Positions 31,169-41,534 are shown, counted from the stretch's first letter. The stretch: DNA of 64,000 bases from Paenibacillus fonticola DSM 21315 (GCF_000381905.1 NZ_KB907249.1:62001-126000), one strand, 5' to 3'. Made by a program: numbers and translations. Notes: generated from the sequence alone by a model not told the origin.

Positions 31169-32791
31169 ATCAAAAAGAGATTTGTTGGAATGGTCGCATT
31201 AGTTGCATTCATTTCCATATTTACGTTAGCAGGTTGCAATTCCTCCCGGCCGGATTCGGCTGACGTTGGGAGAAGCGTCGCTAGTGAGGTCAAAAAGGAT
31301 GAACTGGTGTTAGCTTTCGGCTCTGAACCTGAAACGGGTTTTGACCCGACAACAGGCTGGGGACGTTATGGCTCACCCCTGTTCCAAAGCACTCTTTTAA
31401 AAAGAGATGACAAGCTTAACATTAGAAATGACCTTGCCACTAACTATGAAGTAAGTCCAGATGGAAACGTTTGGACAGTGAAAGTCCGTGATGATGTTAA
31501 ATTTTCGGATGGGCAGCCATTAACGGCTGCTGACGTTGTTTTTACATTTGAAACAGCTGCTGGTAATGGATCGGTTGTAGATCTTAATCGTGTGCGCAAA
31601 GTAGAGGCCTTGGACGATTACACCGTTAGATTTACGTTGCAAGAGCCCCAATCAACATTTGTGAATACGCTTATCGGAACCGGAATTATCCCGAAACATG
31701 CCTACGGTAAAGACTACGCAGAGCATCCCATAGGCTCCGGCCCGTATCAGCTTGTGCAATGGGATAAGGGGCAGCAGTTGATTGTTCAGGCGAATCCACA
31801 ATATTATGATAGGCAGCCGTATTTCAAGAAAATAACTTTCCTATTCCTGAGTGAGGATGCCTCATTTGCAGCAGCCCAAGCGGGAATCGTTGATCTTGCT
31901 TATATACCGGCTGCATTTAGTCATCAGAAAGTCACCGGCATGAGGATAGAATCCTTAAAAACCGTGGATAATCGAGGAATCGTTTTTCCCTATGTGAAAT
32001 CGGGAGGCGTTACGAAAGATGGCTTACCCATTGGCAACGATGTAACCGCAGACCCAGCGATTCGCCATGCTATAAATATAGCCGTAGACCGCCATGCCCT
32101 TGTCGATGGGGTCTTGGAAGGACATGGAACGCCAGCCTATACTTCGGTGGACGGCCTGCCCTGGTGGAATCCAGAAACCGTGATTGAAGACGGTAATTTG
32201 GAAGGGGCTAAGAGACTGTTGGATGAAGCGGGATGGATAGATACCGATGGGGATGGAGTCAGGGAGAAAGGTGCCTTGAAAGCAGAATTCACGCTGTATT
32301 ATTTAGCGAGTGATTCCATTAGACAGTCTCTCGCGATTTCTGTTGCGGATATGATGAAGCCGTTGGGGTTAAATGTCAAATTAGCAGGGGGAAGCTGGGA
32401 TATTATATCTAAGAGTATGTATTCTAACCCCGTAATTATGGGCTGGGGAAGCCATGACCCGCATGAAATGTATAATCTCTATAGCAGCGAAACGGCCGGG
32501 ATCGATTACTACAACACCGGTTATTATTCGAATAAGACGGTGGATGGGTATCTTGAACAAGCTCTTCACGCTAAGACGGAAGAGGAAGCGATTGAGTTCT
32601 GGAAAAAAGCACAGTGGGATGAAACAACGGGTCTCAGCGTAAAAGGCGATGCGGCGTGGGCTTGGTTAGTCAATATTAATCATCTATACCTCGTGAAAGA
32701 TGGACTTGATATCGGAGATCAAAGAATCCATGTTCACGGGCATGGTTGGCCTGCAACCGATAATATCGTGGATTGGAAATGGACGAAATAA
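31169..32791 (+). CDS. nikA: Nickel/peptide-type ABC transporter substrate-binding lipoprotein
   Basis: This is a family 5 solute-binding lipoprotein with lipobox TLAGC and mature segments LVLAFGSEPETGFDPT, WTVKVRDDVKFSDGQPLTA and PIGSGPYQL. The start is odd. The first ATG (31190) has no binding site and would give a signal peptide without its basic end. Seven codons upstream, an in-frame ATC sits 5 bases after GAGGTGA and gives IKKRFVG before the hydrophobic core; a stop lies just before it. I place the start at this ATC, as a rare start or a mutated ATG. Next to urease the likely ligand is nickel, alone or chelated. The downstream permease gene overlaps its end. Confidence 0.75.
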   Translation: MKKRFVGMVALVAFISIFTLAGCNSSRPDSADVGRSVASEVKKDELVLAFGSEPETGFDPTTGWGRYGSPLFQSTLLKRDDKLNIRNDLATNYEVSPDGNVWTVKVRDDVKFSDGQPLTAADVVFTFETAAGNGSVVDLNRVRKVEALDDYTVRFTLQEPQSTFVNTLIGTGIIPKHAYGKDYAEHPIGSGPYQLVQWDKGQQLIVQANPQYYDRQPYFKKITFLFLSEDASFAAAQAGIVDLAYIPAAFSHQKVTGMRIESLKTVDNRGIVFPYVKSGGVTKDGLPIGNDVTADPAIRHAINIAVDRHALVDGVLEGHGTPAYTSVDGLPWWNPETVIEDGNLEGAKRLLDEAGWIDTDGDGVREKGALKAEFTLYYLASDSIRQSLAISVADMMKPLGLNVKLAGGSWDIISKSMYSNPVIMGWGSHDPHEMYNLYSSETAGIDYYNTGYYSNKTVDGYLEQALHAKTEEEAIEFWKKAQWDETTGLSVKGDAAWAWLVNINHLYLVKDGLDIGDQRIHVHGHGWPATDNIVDWKWTK

Positions 32792-33780
32792 CGTTGCGTA
32801 AGCTGGGATTATTGATATTACGGAAAGGATTCCGGATGGTTACTTTATTAGTGGCCATCTGTTTTATATCTTTTTTGTTAGTGAAAAACTCTCCGATTGA
32901 TCCCATTCAAGCCTACATCGGTGCGGATATGTTGAAGGTAAGCCCGGAACAGCGAGCTAAAATCGCGGAGTATTGGGGATTGGATCAGCCTGTCATGGTA
33001 CAGTTTCTTCACTGGGGCTCTGCTGTTGTAACCGGAGATTTAGGAATTTCTATGATCTATCGCCGCCCGGTCATCAATGTTATTGGTGAGCGATTCTTGA
33101 ATTCGCTGGCTCTGATGCTGTCTGCTTGGGTATTATCAGGCGTGATCGGCTTCGTGACGGGTGTTATAGCAGCCATGAAAAAAGGAACCTGGATTGACCG
33201 TTTAATCAAGTGGTACTGCTTCACCTTGGCCTCCACACCAACCTTCTGGATGGGGCTCCTGATTCTTATTGTTTTTGCTGTATGGCTAGGATGGTTCCCT
33301 GTAGGCATGGGGGTTCCAGCCGGAGTCCTCGCGGAAAATGTTACGCTGTTGGATCGAATTCGGCATCTTGTTCTGCCAGTTCTGACACTTAGTATGGTTG
33401 GCATGGCCAATGTGGCTCTTCATACGCGGCAAAAGCTGATTGATGTTCTCGGCAGTGATTATGTCTTATTCGCTAGAGCAAGAGGGGAACAAGGTTTTGT
33501 GTTGTTTTGGAGGCATGGCTTGCGTAATGTGGCCTTACCGGCGATTACGCTGCAATTTGCAGCGTTTAGTGAGTTGTTTGGAGGAGCGGTGTTGGCCGAG
33601 CAGGTTTTTTCGTATCCGGGTTTAGGACAGGCTACGGTAGAAGCAGGACTGCGAGGAGATGTTCCGCTTTTATTAGGAATCGTAATGTTTACGACCCTGT
33701 TTGTTTTTATTGGGAATTTACTTGCTGATATAAGCTATTATGTGTTAGATCCAAGAACGAGGGAGGGGAGGAAGGCATGA
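32779..33780 (+). CDS. nikB: Nickel ABC transporter permease (NikB type)
   Basis: This 333-residue permease has the NikB/OppB layout: N-terminal helix with VTLLVAICFISFLLVKN, the periplasmic GADMLKVSPEQRAKIAEYWG (with LDQP), and the EAA-like loop SDYVLFARARGEQG. The ATG at 32779 lies within the end of the binding-protein gene, so translation is coupled; a TTG two codons earlier is possible. It overlaps the next gene by ATGA. With NikC it forms the channel. Opp-type transporters cannot be told from nickel ones by motif alone; the assignment leans on urease next door. Confidence 0.75.
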   Translation: MDEITLRKLGLLILRKGFRMVTLLVAICFISFLLVKNSPIDPIQAYIGADMLKVSPEQRAKIAEYWGLDQPVMVQFLHWGSAVVTGDLGISMIYRRPVINVIGERFLNSLALMLSAWVLSGVIGFVTGVIAAMKKGTWIDRLIKWYCFTLASTPTFWMGLLILIVFAVWLGWFPVGMGVPAGVLAENVTLLDRIRHLVLPVLTLSMVGMANVALHTRQKLIDVLGSDYVLFARARGEQGFVLFWRHGLRNVALPAITLQFAAFSELFGGAVLAEQVFSYPGLGQATVEAGLRGDVPLLLGIVMFTTLFVFIGNLLADISYYVLDPRTREGRKA

Positions 33781-34619
33781 TTTCAATCCCGAAGAAATTC
33801 CCTCTGAATCGAAAGCAATGGGCGCTTATGAAAGTCATCATATCTGTTGTTTTCATCGTCATCATCCTATTGAGTGGTTTATTCCTCGATGAGGGAAGAA
33901 TTGTAACGAATCTTACCGATCGAAATTCCCCTCCTTCCGTAGACCATCTTTTCGGTACGGACTGGTTAGGGCGAGATATGTTCACACGCACGGTAATGGG
34001 TCTCGCATTAAGTATAGGCGTTGGGTTAATTGGAGCTATTGGCAGTGCTTCCATTGCTTTATTCCTTGGGATGATGGCTGCAACTATGGGGAAGAGGGCA
34101 GATCGCCTTATTTCATGGTTAATTGATCTGTTTCTGAGCGTTCCCCATCTGGTCACTCTGATTCTCATTGCTTTTATGTTAGGTGGAGGATTTAAAGGGA
34201 TCGTGGTGGGATTAACTTTAACCCACTGGCCAAGTCTTGCCAGGGTCATCCGGGCAGAGGTGATGCAAATCCGGTCTGCCGAATTTGTTCAGGTTTCTCG
34301 GCGGATGGGAAAATCCGGCTGGTGGATTGCCGTTCACCATATTGTCCCCCATATCATCCCGCAATTTCTCATTGGTTTTATGTTATTGTTTCCGCATGTT
34401 ATTTTGCATGAGGCAGCAGTTACATTTATAGGTTTAGGTTTATCTCCGCATGAGCCTGCCATCGGAATTATTTTATCCGAATCCATGAAGTATTTATCTG
34501 CAGGCATGTGGTGGCTTGCATTCTTCCCTGGACTTTGTTTGCTATTCATCGTGAGAATGTTTGACCAGATTGGCGAAAATCTCCGATGGCTTACAGATTC
34601 TAATAGGAATCGCGATTAG
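33777..34619 (+). CDS. nikC: Nickel ABC transporter permease (NikC type)
   Basis: This 280-residue second permease has the family segments FGTDWLGRDMFTRTV and FVQVSRRMGKSGWW (coupling loop), about six helices and LFPHVILHEAAVTFIGLGL near the C-terminus. Start and preceding stop overlap as ATGA. It is the partner of the upstream permease. A 38-base gap with GAAAGAGG leads to the first ATPase gene. Confidence 0.75.
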   Translation: MISIPKKFPLNRKQWALMKVIISVVFIVIILLSGLFLDEGRIVTNLTDRNSPPSVDHLFGTDWLGRDMFTRTVMGLALSIGVGLIGAIGSASIALFLGMMAATMGKRADRLISWLIDLFLSVPHLVTLILIAFMLGGGFKGIVVGLTLTHWPSLARVIRAEVMQIRSAEFVQVSRRMGKSGWWIAVHHIVPHIIPQFLIGFMLLFPHVILHEAAVTFIGLGLSPHEPAIGIILSESMKYLSAGMWWLAFFPGLCLLFIVRMFDQIGENLRWLTDSNRNRD

Positions 34620-34657
34620 GGAGATATACGGCGTTCAATAGAAAGAGGAGTTAACGA

Positions 34658-35581
34658 ATGTCTATTCTTGAGGTGAATCATTTATCCGTCTCTTTTAAAC
34701 AATATACAACTGGATTAAAACAGATCGATCATAAGGTCATATCCAGTTTGAATGTTACCCTTGAAGCGGGTGAGATTCTTGCCGTTGTAGGTGCAAGCGG
34801 CTCGGGAAAAAGCATACTCGCGCATGCGATCGTAGGAATACTCCCCAGCAATGCGAGTATCGGCGGTGTGATGACATACAAGGGGGAGGAACTTACTCCT
34901 GAACGGCAAAAGGCGCTGAGAGGAAAGGAAATTGCACTTGTTCCTCAATCGGTGAATTTTCTGGATCCGCTAATGAAGGTCGGCAGGCAGGTTCGTACAG
35001 CTGTGAGAGCAGGAGATGCTATAGAAGCGCAGCGAGCGGTGTTTGAACGCCTCCGCCTGGGACGGGAGGTGGAGCGCATGTACCCATTTCAGTTGTCTGG
35101 TGGCATGGCGAGGAGAACGCTGCTATCGACAGCCATGGTCAGTGGAGCAAAGGTCATTATTGCGGACGAGCCGACTCCTGGACTCGATCCTGTTGTCATG
35201 AAGGAAGCGCTGGATCATTTTAGGGAGTTCGCAAACCAAGGGTGTGCAGTCTTGCTGATCACGCATGATATTGAATCGGCGCTGCAGATCGCTGATAAAA
35301 TTGCGGTATTTTATGCAGGAACGACGGTCGAGATCGCGAGGGTGGAAGACTTTGCGGGCCAGGGTGAAGCCTTAAGGCATCCTTATAGTAAAGCGCTATG
35401 GCGAGCATTGCCCCAAAATGGTTTTACGCCAATCCCCGGCTCGCAGCCTCATTCCAGTGCACTGCCGCCGGGCTGCTTGTTCGCACCCCGTTGTGGAATG
35501 GCTACGCCGGAGTGCCTTCAAGCACAGCCGGACATGCGGGAGCTTCGAGATGGAATGGTGAGGTGCATCCATGCAACTTAA
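34658..35581 (+). CDS. nikD: Nickel-type ABC transporter ATPase (NikD type)
   Basis: This 307-residue ATPase has Walker A GASGSGKS, signature LSGGMARR, Walker B VIIADEPTPGLD and LLITHDIESA. The C-terminal part carries the oligopeptide-transporter extension with three cysteines in PPGCLFAPRCGMATPECL, known in this family to hold an iron-sulfur cluster in some members. It overlaps the next ATPase by 11 bases. AGAGGAG precedes the ATG. Confidence 0.78.
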   Translation: MSILEVNHLSVSFKQYTTGLKQIDHKVISSLNVTLEAGEILAVVGASGSGKSILAHAIVGILPSNASIGGVMTYKGEELTPERQKALRGKEIALVPQSVNFLDPLMKVGRQVRTAVRAGDAIEAQRAVFERLRLGREVERMYPFQLSGGMARRTLLSTAMVSGAKVIIADEPTPGLDPVVMKEALDHFREFANQGCAVLLITHDIESALQIADKIAVFYAGTTVEIARVEDFAGQGEALRHPYSKALWRALPQNGFTPIPGSQPHSSALPPGCLFAPRCGMATPECLQAQPDMRELRDGMVRCIHAT

Positions 35582-36164
35582 AGCGAACAAGATCGGATTT
35601 CGTTATGAAAATGGCCCATGGCTGTTTCGAGGCGTTAATGCATCGATAGAGCCAGGGGAAGTCGTTGGCATAACCGGTCCAAGCGGACGCGGGAAAACAA
35701 CATTGTGCCGAATACTAGCTAGTTATGAGTCCCCCTTAGAGGGAGAGGTCACCTTGAACGGCGCTCCGTTGCCGAAGAAGGGGTATCATCCTGTACAGAT
35801 GGTTCTTCAGCATCCAGAGAAAGCAGTGAATGCAAGGTGGAAGATGCATAGAATTCTGAATGAAGGATATCACCCTGATGAAGAAATGTTAGATTTACTG
35901 GGGATTAAGCAGGAGTGGCTGACTCGCTGGCCCCATGAACTATCCGGGGGAGAGCTGCAGCGGTTCTGTGTTGCCCGGGCTCTTGGGCCGGATACTCGAT
36001 TTCTAATTGCTGATGAGATGACCACCATGCTGGATGCGATCACGCAAGCACAAATCTGGCAAGCAGTCACGGAGATTGCGCAGAAACGAAAGATGGGAAT
36101 TATCGTTGTTACTCATGAATCGAAGCTGATGCAAAGACTTTGCCATCGTGTTATTGAAATTTAA
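35571..36164 (+). CDS. nikE: Nickel-type ABC transporter ATPase (NikE type), short
   Basis: This is a 197-residue ATPase, shorter than the usual 250-270 because the C-terminal oligopeptide extension is absent. Walker A GPSGRGKT, signature LSGGELQR, Walker B FLIADEMTTMLD and VVTHESKL are all intact, so it should be active. It ends the operon and is followed by a clear terminator. Together the five genes code for a complete Opp/Nik-type importer. Confidence 0.78.
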   Translation: MQLKANKIGFRYENGPWLFRGVNASIEPGEVVGITGPSGRGKTTLCRILASYESPLEGEVTLNGAPLPKKGYHPVQMVLQHPEKAVNARWKMHRILNEGYHPDEEMLDLLGIKQEWLTRWPHELSGGELQRFCVARALGPDTRFLIADEMTTMLDAITQAQIWQAVTEIAQKRKMGIIVVTHESKLMQRLCHRVIEI

Positions 36165-36184
36165 ACGCCCCTATAAACGAAAAG

Positions 36185-36243
36185 AAATCGCCCTTGGGTT
36201 GGAATGGAAGCATTAGCAGCCATCTCACCTAGGGCGATTTTTT
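36185..36243. terminator. Terminator between nik operon and minus-strand gene
   Basis: AAATCGCCCT pairs with AGGGCGATTT, with further pairing inside (TGGGT with CACCT) and TTTTTT on the plus strand. It lies between convergent genes. Confidence 0.85.
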
Positions 36244-36253
36244 ATTTGATTCG

Positions 36254-36736
36254 CTAATCCTGCTGATCGTTCTTTTCTAGTTCTTTTTGTGCTGCCTTTT
36301 CGCAAATTTCAGATTCTAATACCTGTACAAGGCCATCTTCCAGCTTTTGCTGAGGTTGGGGGTGGAACCACTGGATCTCCCCTTTATGAACAAACCCTTT
36401 GTATTCTTCGCCCTGCACCTGCAAAGAAAATTGCTGGCGCTTATGATTGGTGTCTTCAAATACGGGTTTGATTTCAAGGTCTTGAATTTCTTTTGAAATG
36501 CCATAGTGCCTCATTAATGAGTATATAGTAGATTCAATTTTGTCTACTTTACTCTCACCAATCTTTTGCTTGGGGTGAGGGTTAAGCCACATAATCTCCT
36601 CATTGTGAAAATGTCCCTTGAATTCCTCGCCTTCCACTTTAAAAGTGAACGCAAGTCGCTCATGCATACGATTCTCAAACAGGGTTTCGACCTCAAAGTC
36701 CTCCAGTTCAGGCTCAATATGGTTATCTTCAGTCAT
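36254..36736 (-). CDS. YheE-like protein with duplicated domain
   Basis: This 160-residue soluble protein is built of two similar halves. Repeat 1 (about residues 12-75) has LEDFEVETLFENR, FTFKVEGEEFKGHFH and IMWLNPHPKQK. Repeat 2 (about 82-145) has LEIKPVFEDTNHK, FSLQVQGEEYKGFVH and IQWFHPQPQQK. Single copies of this unit resemble the YheE/DUF5342 family of Bacillales, of unknown function. The duplication is the notable point. GAGAGGAG precedes the ATG. It lies between two metal loci but shows no metal-binding motif, and its own role is unknown. Confidence 0.55.
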   Translation of the reverse strand: MTEDNHIEPELEDFEVETLFENRMHERLAFTFKVEGEEFKGHFHNEEIMWLNPHPKQKIGESKVDKIESTIYSLMRHYGISKEIQDLEIKPVFEDTNHKRQQFSLQVQGEEYKGFVHKGEIQWFHPQPQQKLEDGLVQVLESEICEKAAQKELEKNDQQD

Positions 36737-36884
36737 ATTGGTTCTCCTCTCAGGAAAGTTTAACGTTAGTTGCCTATTATATAGTATTTTATTTCAGATT
36801 GTCCATTTACTTGTTTAAAATAGGTGAGGAATTCGGCCTTTCTCTCGCCTGATAGGAACCTATGAACTGAGGATTTAAGTTGTA

Positions 36885-37709
36885 TTAATATTTACGTAAA
36901 GAGCTTGGAGGACGATGGTTCCACTTCTTGCTGATGATGGTATGGCATTGGTTAAAGATTCGCTCGATGGTTTGGGTCGCGTTAGCTTGAATTCGTATGC
37001 AAAATCCAGGGATCGCTAAGTGCGAAATCCCGAAGGAGAAATCGGATTCTTCGCTTCGAATCGCTTCGTACAACTCATCGAGGTACTCAGGCTCCGTTTG
37101 TTCGCTTACCGCAATCATGGAGCCTAGATGCGTATAACCTTCCATGAATCCGAGACCGGATATCGTCTGTTGCTGCGGCATTAATTTGATGTGGTCAAAT
37201 ACACCAAGTTTACCGTCCCAATAAATTTCGGTCATTAGCTGAACGGTATCGTAGGTGAATTTCTCTCCGTTCGGCGACCAGCCGGGCGTGAGGATATCCG
37301 TATACAGAAATGTTGCACCACGTTCTATATGAACAACTGTTTTCTGTTTATAGTGTGCATTCTGATAAGCAATCAACGGATCGGGAAGGTACTCCAAATA
37401 GCTCCCCTTCTTCAAGCGGATTACGGTTTCCTGATAGGCATAATTTTTTGGCGTTTTATATACTTTGGTTGCCGATTGTGTGGTTAAAGTCACTTTAGAC
37501 CCTTCATCCGCCGAAATGTCCATCTTGTACCGATCGCCGTCCAAATAACCCCCGCCAGGATTTAGAAGGTAATAGCAGACCTGACCTGAATCATCAGTGT
37601 ATATCGGTCGCATCACTTTGAATGCACCTTGGAAGTACACTCTCTTGGCAACGGTTTTCCCATTGCGGTCTTCCAATTCTAAAGATAATGAGCCAGTCCA
37701 ATCTGTCAT
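36885..37709 (-). CDS. ureD: Urease accessory protein UreD
   Basis: This 274-residue protein is of the UreD (UreH) family, which forms the scaffold with UreF and UreG for loading nickel into urease. Recognised segments are YYLLNPGGGYLDGDRY, VTLTTQSATKVYKT and the middle YLPDPLIAYQNA. It is last gene of ureABCEFGD and starts one base after the ureG stop, so it is translated with it. The C-terminus is basic. There is no sign of damage. Confidence 0.92.
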   Translation of the reverse strand: MTDWTGSLSLELEDRNGKTVAKRVYFQGAFKVMRPIYTDDSGQVCYYLLNPGGGYLDGDRYKMDISADEGSKVTLTTQSATKVYKTPKNYAYQETVIRLKKGSYLEYLPDPLIAYQNAHYKQKTVVHIERGATFLYTDILTPGWSPNGEKFTYDTVQLMTEIYWDGKLGVFDHIKLMPQQQTISGLGFMEGYTHLGSMIAVSEQTEPEYLDELYEAIRSEESDFSFGISHLAIPGFCIRIQANATQTIERIFNQCHTIISKKWNHRPPSSLRKY

Positions 37710-37710
37710 A

Positions 37711-38322
37711 TTACTCTAAACCTTTTAATAAAGCATGCTTCCTAATCCAGTCCATGACTTCAGGAAGGCCTTCATCATTTTTTAAGTTTGTAAAAAAGAA
37801 AGGCTTGTCGCCGCGGAATACCTTGGTGTCCTTTGCCATCACTTCGAGACTGGCGCCGACATAGGGAGCAAGGTCGGTTTTGTTGATGATGAACAAGTCG
37901 GATTTGATCATGCCTTGTCCACCTTTACGAGGGATTTTCTCTCCCTGCGCTACGTCAATAATGTAAATGGAGAAGTCCACAAGTTCGGGGCTGAATGTCG
38001 CCGCAAGATTGTCGCCGCCGCTTTCCACAAAAATCAATTCCACATCGGGATGACGCTCCATGAGCTGATCAATGGCCGCAAAATTCATGGAAGCATCTTC
38101 ACGAATCGCCGTATGAGGACAGCCGCCGGTTTCTACACCGATGATCCGATCCTCGGGAAGTACCCCGTTTTGAATTAAAAATTTAGCGTCTTCTTTCGTG
38201 TAAATATCGTTTGTGACAACGGCCATTTTTATTTCATCCGACAGATGCCGGGTCAATTTTTCTACAAGCATGGTTTTACCTGCTCCAACAGGACCTCCAA
38301 CACCAATTCGAATTGGATTCAT
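37711..38322 (-). CDS. ureG: Urease accessory GTPase UreG
   Basis: This is a 203-residue SIMIBI-class GTPase that supplies energy and nickel for urease maturation. Motifs are P-loop GGPVGAGKT, switch region with [12 protein letters not shown] (the CPH metal-binding motif), [10 protein letters not shown] and the guanine-specificity NKTDLA. The ATG at 38322 is preferred over a GTG three codons upstream, since GGGAG sits at good spacing from it. It lies between ureF and ureD in the operon. Confidence 0.96.
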   Translation of the reverse strand: MNPIRIGVGGPVGAGKTMLVEKLTRHLSDEIKMAVVTNDIYTKEDAKFLIQNGVLPEDRIIGVETGGCPHTAIREDASMNFAAIDQLMERHPDVELIFVESGGDNLAATFSPELVDFSIYIIDVAQGEKIPRKGGQGMIKSDLFIINKTDLAPYVGASLEVMAKDTKVFRGDKPFFFTNLKNDEGLPEVMDWIRKHALLKGLE

Positions 38323-38354
38323 TGAGTACACTCCCTTTATAGATTATTTGAAAA

Positions 38355-39041
38355 TTAGGACATAAATATTCTGATATTTACTCGTTCGTGTTTCATTTGA
38401 GATAGTTCAATCCCTGGAGACACGATGCCGAAATCGTCTTTCGTCAACTCGATGATTCGATCTACAGCCTGACTTAATTCGGGTATAAACTGATGGGAAA
38501 TCGTTTGACCTGCGGTTTGTCCAAGAGGAACGGCTCGTACTGCATTTTGCACCTGACTGGAAATCGCAGAGTACAAATAGTAGAGGATGGTATCTTGTTT
38601 GGTCACGCTAAGCCCATGAGCTACCATCGAGAAAACAATAGCAGGGTGGCCGAATGCATTTTTCTTCTTTATTTCTTCCCTGTATTGAGACAGGATGGAG
38701 AGGCCGTATATGGTCTCCGTTAGCTTTAGCATCCGATCGCCAATCATTTGCGTTCCTTCCCGCGTCTCCCTTGGCAAGTTCTGGATCGTTAGCAGGTGAT
38801 CCAGATGCCATATTTGCTGTAAATCGTCGTTCATGAGAGCTTCATACACGAGTCGTGAGGCAAGCCCGTCAGAATAGACGAGCTGCTCATGTAAATACAC
38901 TTTCAACCACTCAAAAAACGTTTCCTGGTTATGCACCTTATTTTCCTGAATATAGCTCTCCAAGCCAAAAGAATGGCTGAAGGCTCCTGTAGGAAAGTTG
39001 GAGTCGCATAGCTGAAACAAAGAGAGAAGCTGGTTATTCAT
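38355..39041 (-). CDS. ureF: Urease accessory protein UreF
   Basis: This is a 228-residue all-helical UreF protein that acts with UreD as checkpoint for UreG. Typical segments are [19 protein letters not shown] near the N-terminus and [12 protein letters not shown] in the C-terminal half. Its start overlaps the ureE end by 8 bases. The GTPase gene follows after 32 bases. Confidence 0.94.
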   Translation of the reverse strand: MNNQLLSLFQLCDSNFPTGAFSHSFGLESYIQENKVHNQETFFEWLKVYLHEQLVYSDGLASRLVYEALMNDDLQQIWHLDHLLTIQNLPRETREGTQMIGDRMLKLTETIYGLSILSQYREEIKKKNAFGHPAIVFSMVAHGLSVTKQDTILYYLYSAISSQVQNAVRAVPLGQTAGQTISHQFIPELSQAVDRIIELTKDDFGIVSPGIELSQMKHERVNIRIFMS

Positions 39042-39489
39042 GACTGTGGCCTATGTGACGGAATGCCTGTTTCACTTTGCGATCCTCTCGCCCATAAGGG
39101 ATTCCAAGCTGTTGCAGCAATTCCTCGACTAAATAGTCATATTGCACCAGCATCTCATCGGCTTCAAATTGGGCAGGAAGATGGCGATTCCCAAGCTGGT
39201 GAGCAATGGTGCCCATCTCCATGATGCTTCTAGGCTTGATGACAAGAAGGTCATCTGACAAGACGTCAATGACAATCATGTTCTTCTCGTCCATGTAGAG
39301 CACATCACCGGCTATCAGATCCCGGGGCTCGCGGAGACGAATGCCCAGCTCGTTGCCATGATCTGTTTTTACGCGTTGAATGCGCTTCATTAAATGTGCG
39401 CTTTCCAGGTACACTTTTTCGATATGGCGCTTTTCAATCTCACTTGGATCCATTTGATCCAGATTGGTTAGGATTTTTTCAATGATCAA
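39034..39489 (-). CDS. ureE: Urease nickel chaperone UreE
   Basis: This 151-residue protein has the UreE layout: N-terminal peptide-binding domain ([17 protein letters not shown]) and metal-binding C-terminal domain ([19 protein letters not shown]). The C-terminus ends in HIGHSHE, a modest histidine tail. The start is a TTG 8 bases after GAGGTG. It delivers nickel to the UreG complex. It lies between ureC and ureF. Confidence 0.93.
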   Translation of the reverse strand: MIIEKILTNLDQMDPSEIEKRHIEKVYLESAHLMKRIQRVKTDHGNELGIRLREPRDLIAGDVLYMDEKNMIVIDVLSDDLLVIKPRSIMEMGTIAHQLGNRHLPAQFEADEMLVQYDYLVEELLQQLGIPYGREDRKVKQAFRHIGHSHE

Positions 39490-39501
39490 TGTCTTTTCAC
39501 C

Positions 39502-41214
39502 TCAGAATAAGAAATATCGCTGGCCCATCGGGACAATATCGACCGGATCACAGGTCAGCAATTCACCGTTTACCCTCACTTCATAGGTTTGCGGGTCGAC
39601 CGTAATTTCAGGTGTTTCCGAATTCAGCTTCATGTTTTTCTTCGTTAGCGTACGAATTCCACCCACAGGCAGGATGATCTTTTCCAGTCCAAGTTTCTCG
39701 TGAACCCCATCGTCATAAGCAGCTTGGGAGATAAAGGTTGCCGAGCTTTTGGCTAAAGCTTTTCCGAACTGGGCATACATCGGGCGATAAATATAGGGCT
39801 GCGGTGTCGGGATCGAAGCATTGGCATCTCCCATTAACCCCGTAACGGCAAGCCCGTTCTTCAGCACCATCTCTGGCTTCACGCCAAAAAACCTCGGGTT
39901 CCATATAACTAGATCGGCCATCTTCCCAACTTCAATTGAACCTACATGCTCTGATATTCCGTGGGTAATGGCAGGGTTAATCGTATATTTGGCAATATAG
40001 CGCTTCGCCCGGTTATTATCTGCATGTGGGCTATCACCCGATAGGAGCCCGCGTTGCTTCTTCATTTTATCAGCGACTTGCCATGTGCGCAGAACGACCT
40101 CTCCGACACGGCCCATCGCTTGGGAATCCGAGCTTACCATGCTAAAGACGCCCATGTCGTGCAGGATATCTTCGGCTGCAATCGTTTCTTTTCTAATTCT
40201 TGAGTCTGCAAAAGCGATGTCTTCAGGTACAGAAGGATTCAAATGGTGACAAACCATAACCATATCAAGGTGTTCGTCGATCGTATTTACGGTATAGGGG
40301 AGGGTGGGATTCGTTGAGGAAGGCAGAATGTTCGGGTAACCTGCTGATTTGATTAAATCAGGTGCATGGCCACCGCCTGCGCCTTCCGTATGGTACATGT
40401 GTAGAACTCGATCTTTTACAGCAGCCATCGTCGTTTCCATAAAGCCGCTTTCATTTAGTGTATCTGCGTGAAGGGCAACTTGGATGTCGTATTCCTCCGC
40501 TACCCGCAGGGCATAGTCCAGGGATGAGCCAGTAGCTCCCCAGTCCTCATGGACTTTTAATCCGATGACACCGGCTTTTACTTGCTCGGCCAAAGGCTCG
40601 ACGGATGCCGCATGTCCTTTACCCGTGAATCCAATATTGATAGGAAGTCCTTCAGCGGCTGCAAGCATGCGTTGGATGTTCCATTCGCCCGGTGTAACTG
40701 TTGTCGCTCTAGATCCTGCAGCAGGGCCTGTCCCACCCCCAATTAAGGTCGTTGTACCGGAGGTTAGCGCCACTTCTACTTGTCTAGGGTTAATAAAATG
40801 GACATGCGTATCGATGGCTCCAGCAGTGACAATCAAGCCTTCGCCAGCGATGATTTCGGTAGAAGAACCGATGATAATATCTATATTATTCGTGATGAGC
40901 GGGTTGCCGCTTTTACCGATCCCAAAAATCTTGCCATCTCGAATCGCTAGATCTGCTTTGCAAATTCCGGTGTAATCAAAAATGATGACATTGGTTATGA
41001 CGGTATCCGCTACACCCTCTTGACGAGTTGCCAGCGGGTGCTGGCCCATGCCATCCCGGATGACCTTGCCTCCGCCAAAAACAACTTCTTCTCCGTACGA
41101 AGTGTAATCCTTTTCAATTTGAATAAATAGATCTGTATCTGCAAGGCGAATGGAATCGCCTGTTGTTGGACCATACATTTCAGCATACTGCTTTCGGGAC
41201 ATTCTAAAACTCAT
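39502..41214 (-). CDS. ureC: Urease alpha subunit UreC
   Basis: This 570-residue catalytic subunit hydrolyses urea to ammonia and carbamate at a dinuclear nickel site. Active-site segments are [23 protein letters not shown] (Lys to be carbamylated), [16 protein letters not shown] (with the flap histidine) and [12 protein letters not shown]. Length is standard for the family. Its ATG overlaps the ureB stop (ATGA). The subunits are separate ureA, ureB, ureC, as in most bacteria rather than the fused Helicobacter form. Confidence 0.98.
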   Translation of the reverse strand: MSFRMSRKQYAEMYGPTTGDSIRLADTDLFIQIEKDYTSYGEEVVFGGGKVIRDGMGQHPLATRQEGVADTVITNVIIFDYTGICKADLAIRDGKIFGIGKSGNPLITNNIDIIIGSSTEIIAGEGLIVTAGAIDTHVHFINPRQVEVALTSGTTTLIGGGTGPAAGSRATTVTPGEWNIQRMLAAAEGLPINIGFTGKGHAASVEPLAEQVKAGVIGLKVHEDWGATGSSLDYALRVAEEYDIQVALHADTLNESGFMETTMAAVKDRVLHMYHTEGAGGGHAPDLIKSAGYPNILPSSTNPTLPYTVNTIDEHLDMVMVCHHLNPSVPEDIAFADSRIRKETIAAEDILHDMGVFSMVSSDSQAMGRVGEVVLRTWQVADKMKKQRGLLSGDSPHADNNRAKRYIAKYTINPAITHGISEHVGSIEVGKMADLVIWNPRFFGVKPEMVLKNGLAVTGLMGDANASIPTPQPYIYRPMYAQFGKALAKSSATFISQAAYDDGVHEKLGLEKIILPVGGIRTLTKKNMKLNSETPEITVDPQTYEVRVNGELLTCDPVDIVPMGQRYFLF

Positions 41215-41534
41215 TTTGACTCCTCGCTTTCTAATTTTCCATCTACTTTGTTGTTGAACCCATACACACGGCGTTCTCCTGAAAAATTAATAAGCTGGAT
41301 TTCCTTTGCGTCTCCGGGTTCAAAGCGTACGGCTGCTCCGGCAGGGACGTTGAGACGTTTGCCGTAAGCCTCTTGACGGTTAAACTCCAGGGCTTCATTG
41401 ACTTCATAGAAATGAAAGTGTGATCCGACTTGAACCGGACGATCTCCGGTATTCGTAACGGAAATCGTAAAGACTTCGCTATTTTCGTTACAAATGATGT
41501 CTTCGTCTCTTAAAATATATTCTCCCGGTATCAT
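41211..41534 (-). CDS. ureB: Urease beta subunit UreB
   Basis: This 107-residue structural subunit has the segments [26 protein letters not shown] and [18 protein letters not shown], all typical. AGAAAGGAGCC precedes the ATG. It starts 26 bases after the ureA stop and overlaps ureC. Confidence 0.97.
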   Translation of the reverse strand: MIPGEYILRDEDIICNENSEVFTISVTNTGDRPVQVGSHFHFYEVNEALEFNRQEAYGKRLNVPAGAAVRFEPGDAKEIQLINFSGERRVYGFNNKVDGKLESEESK

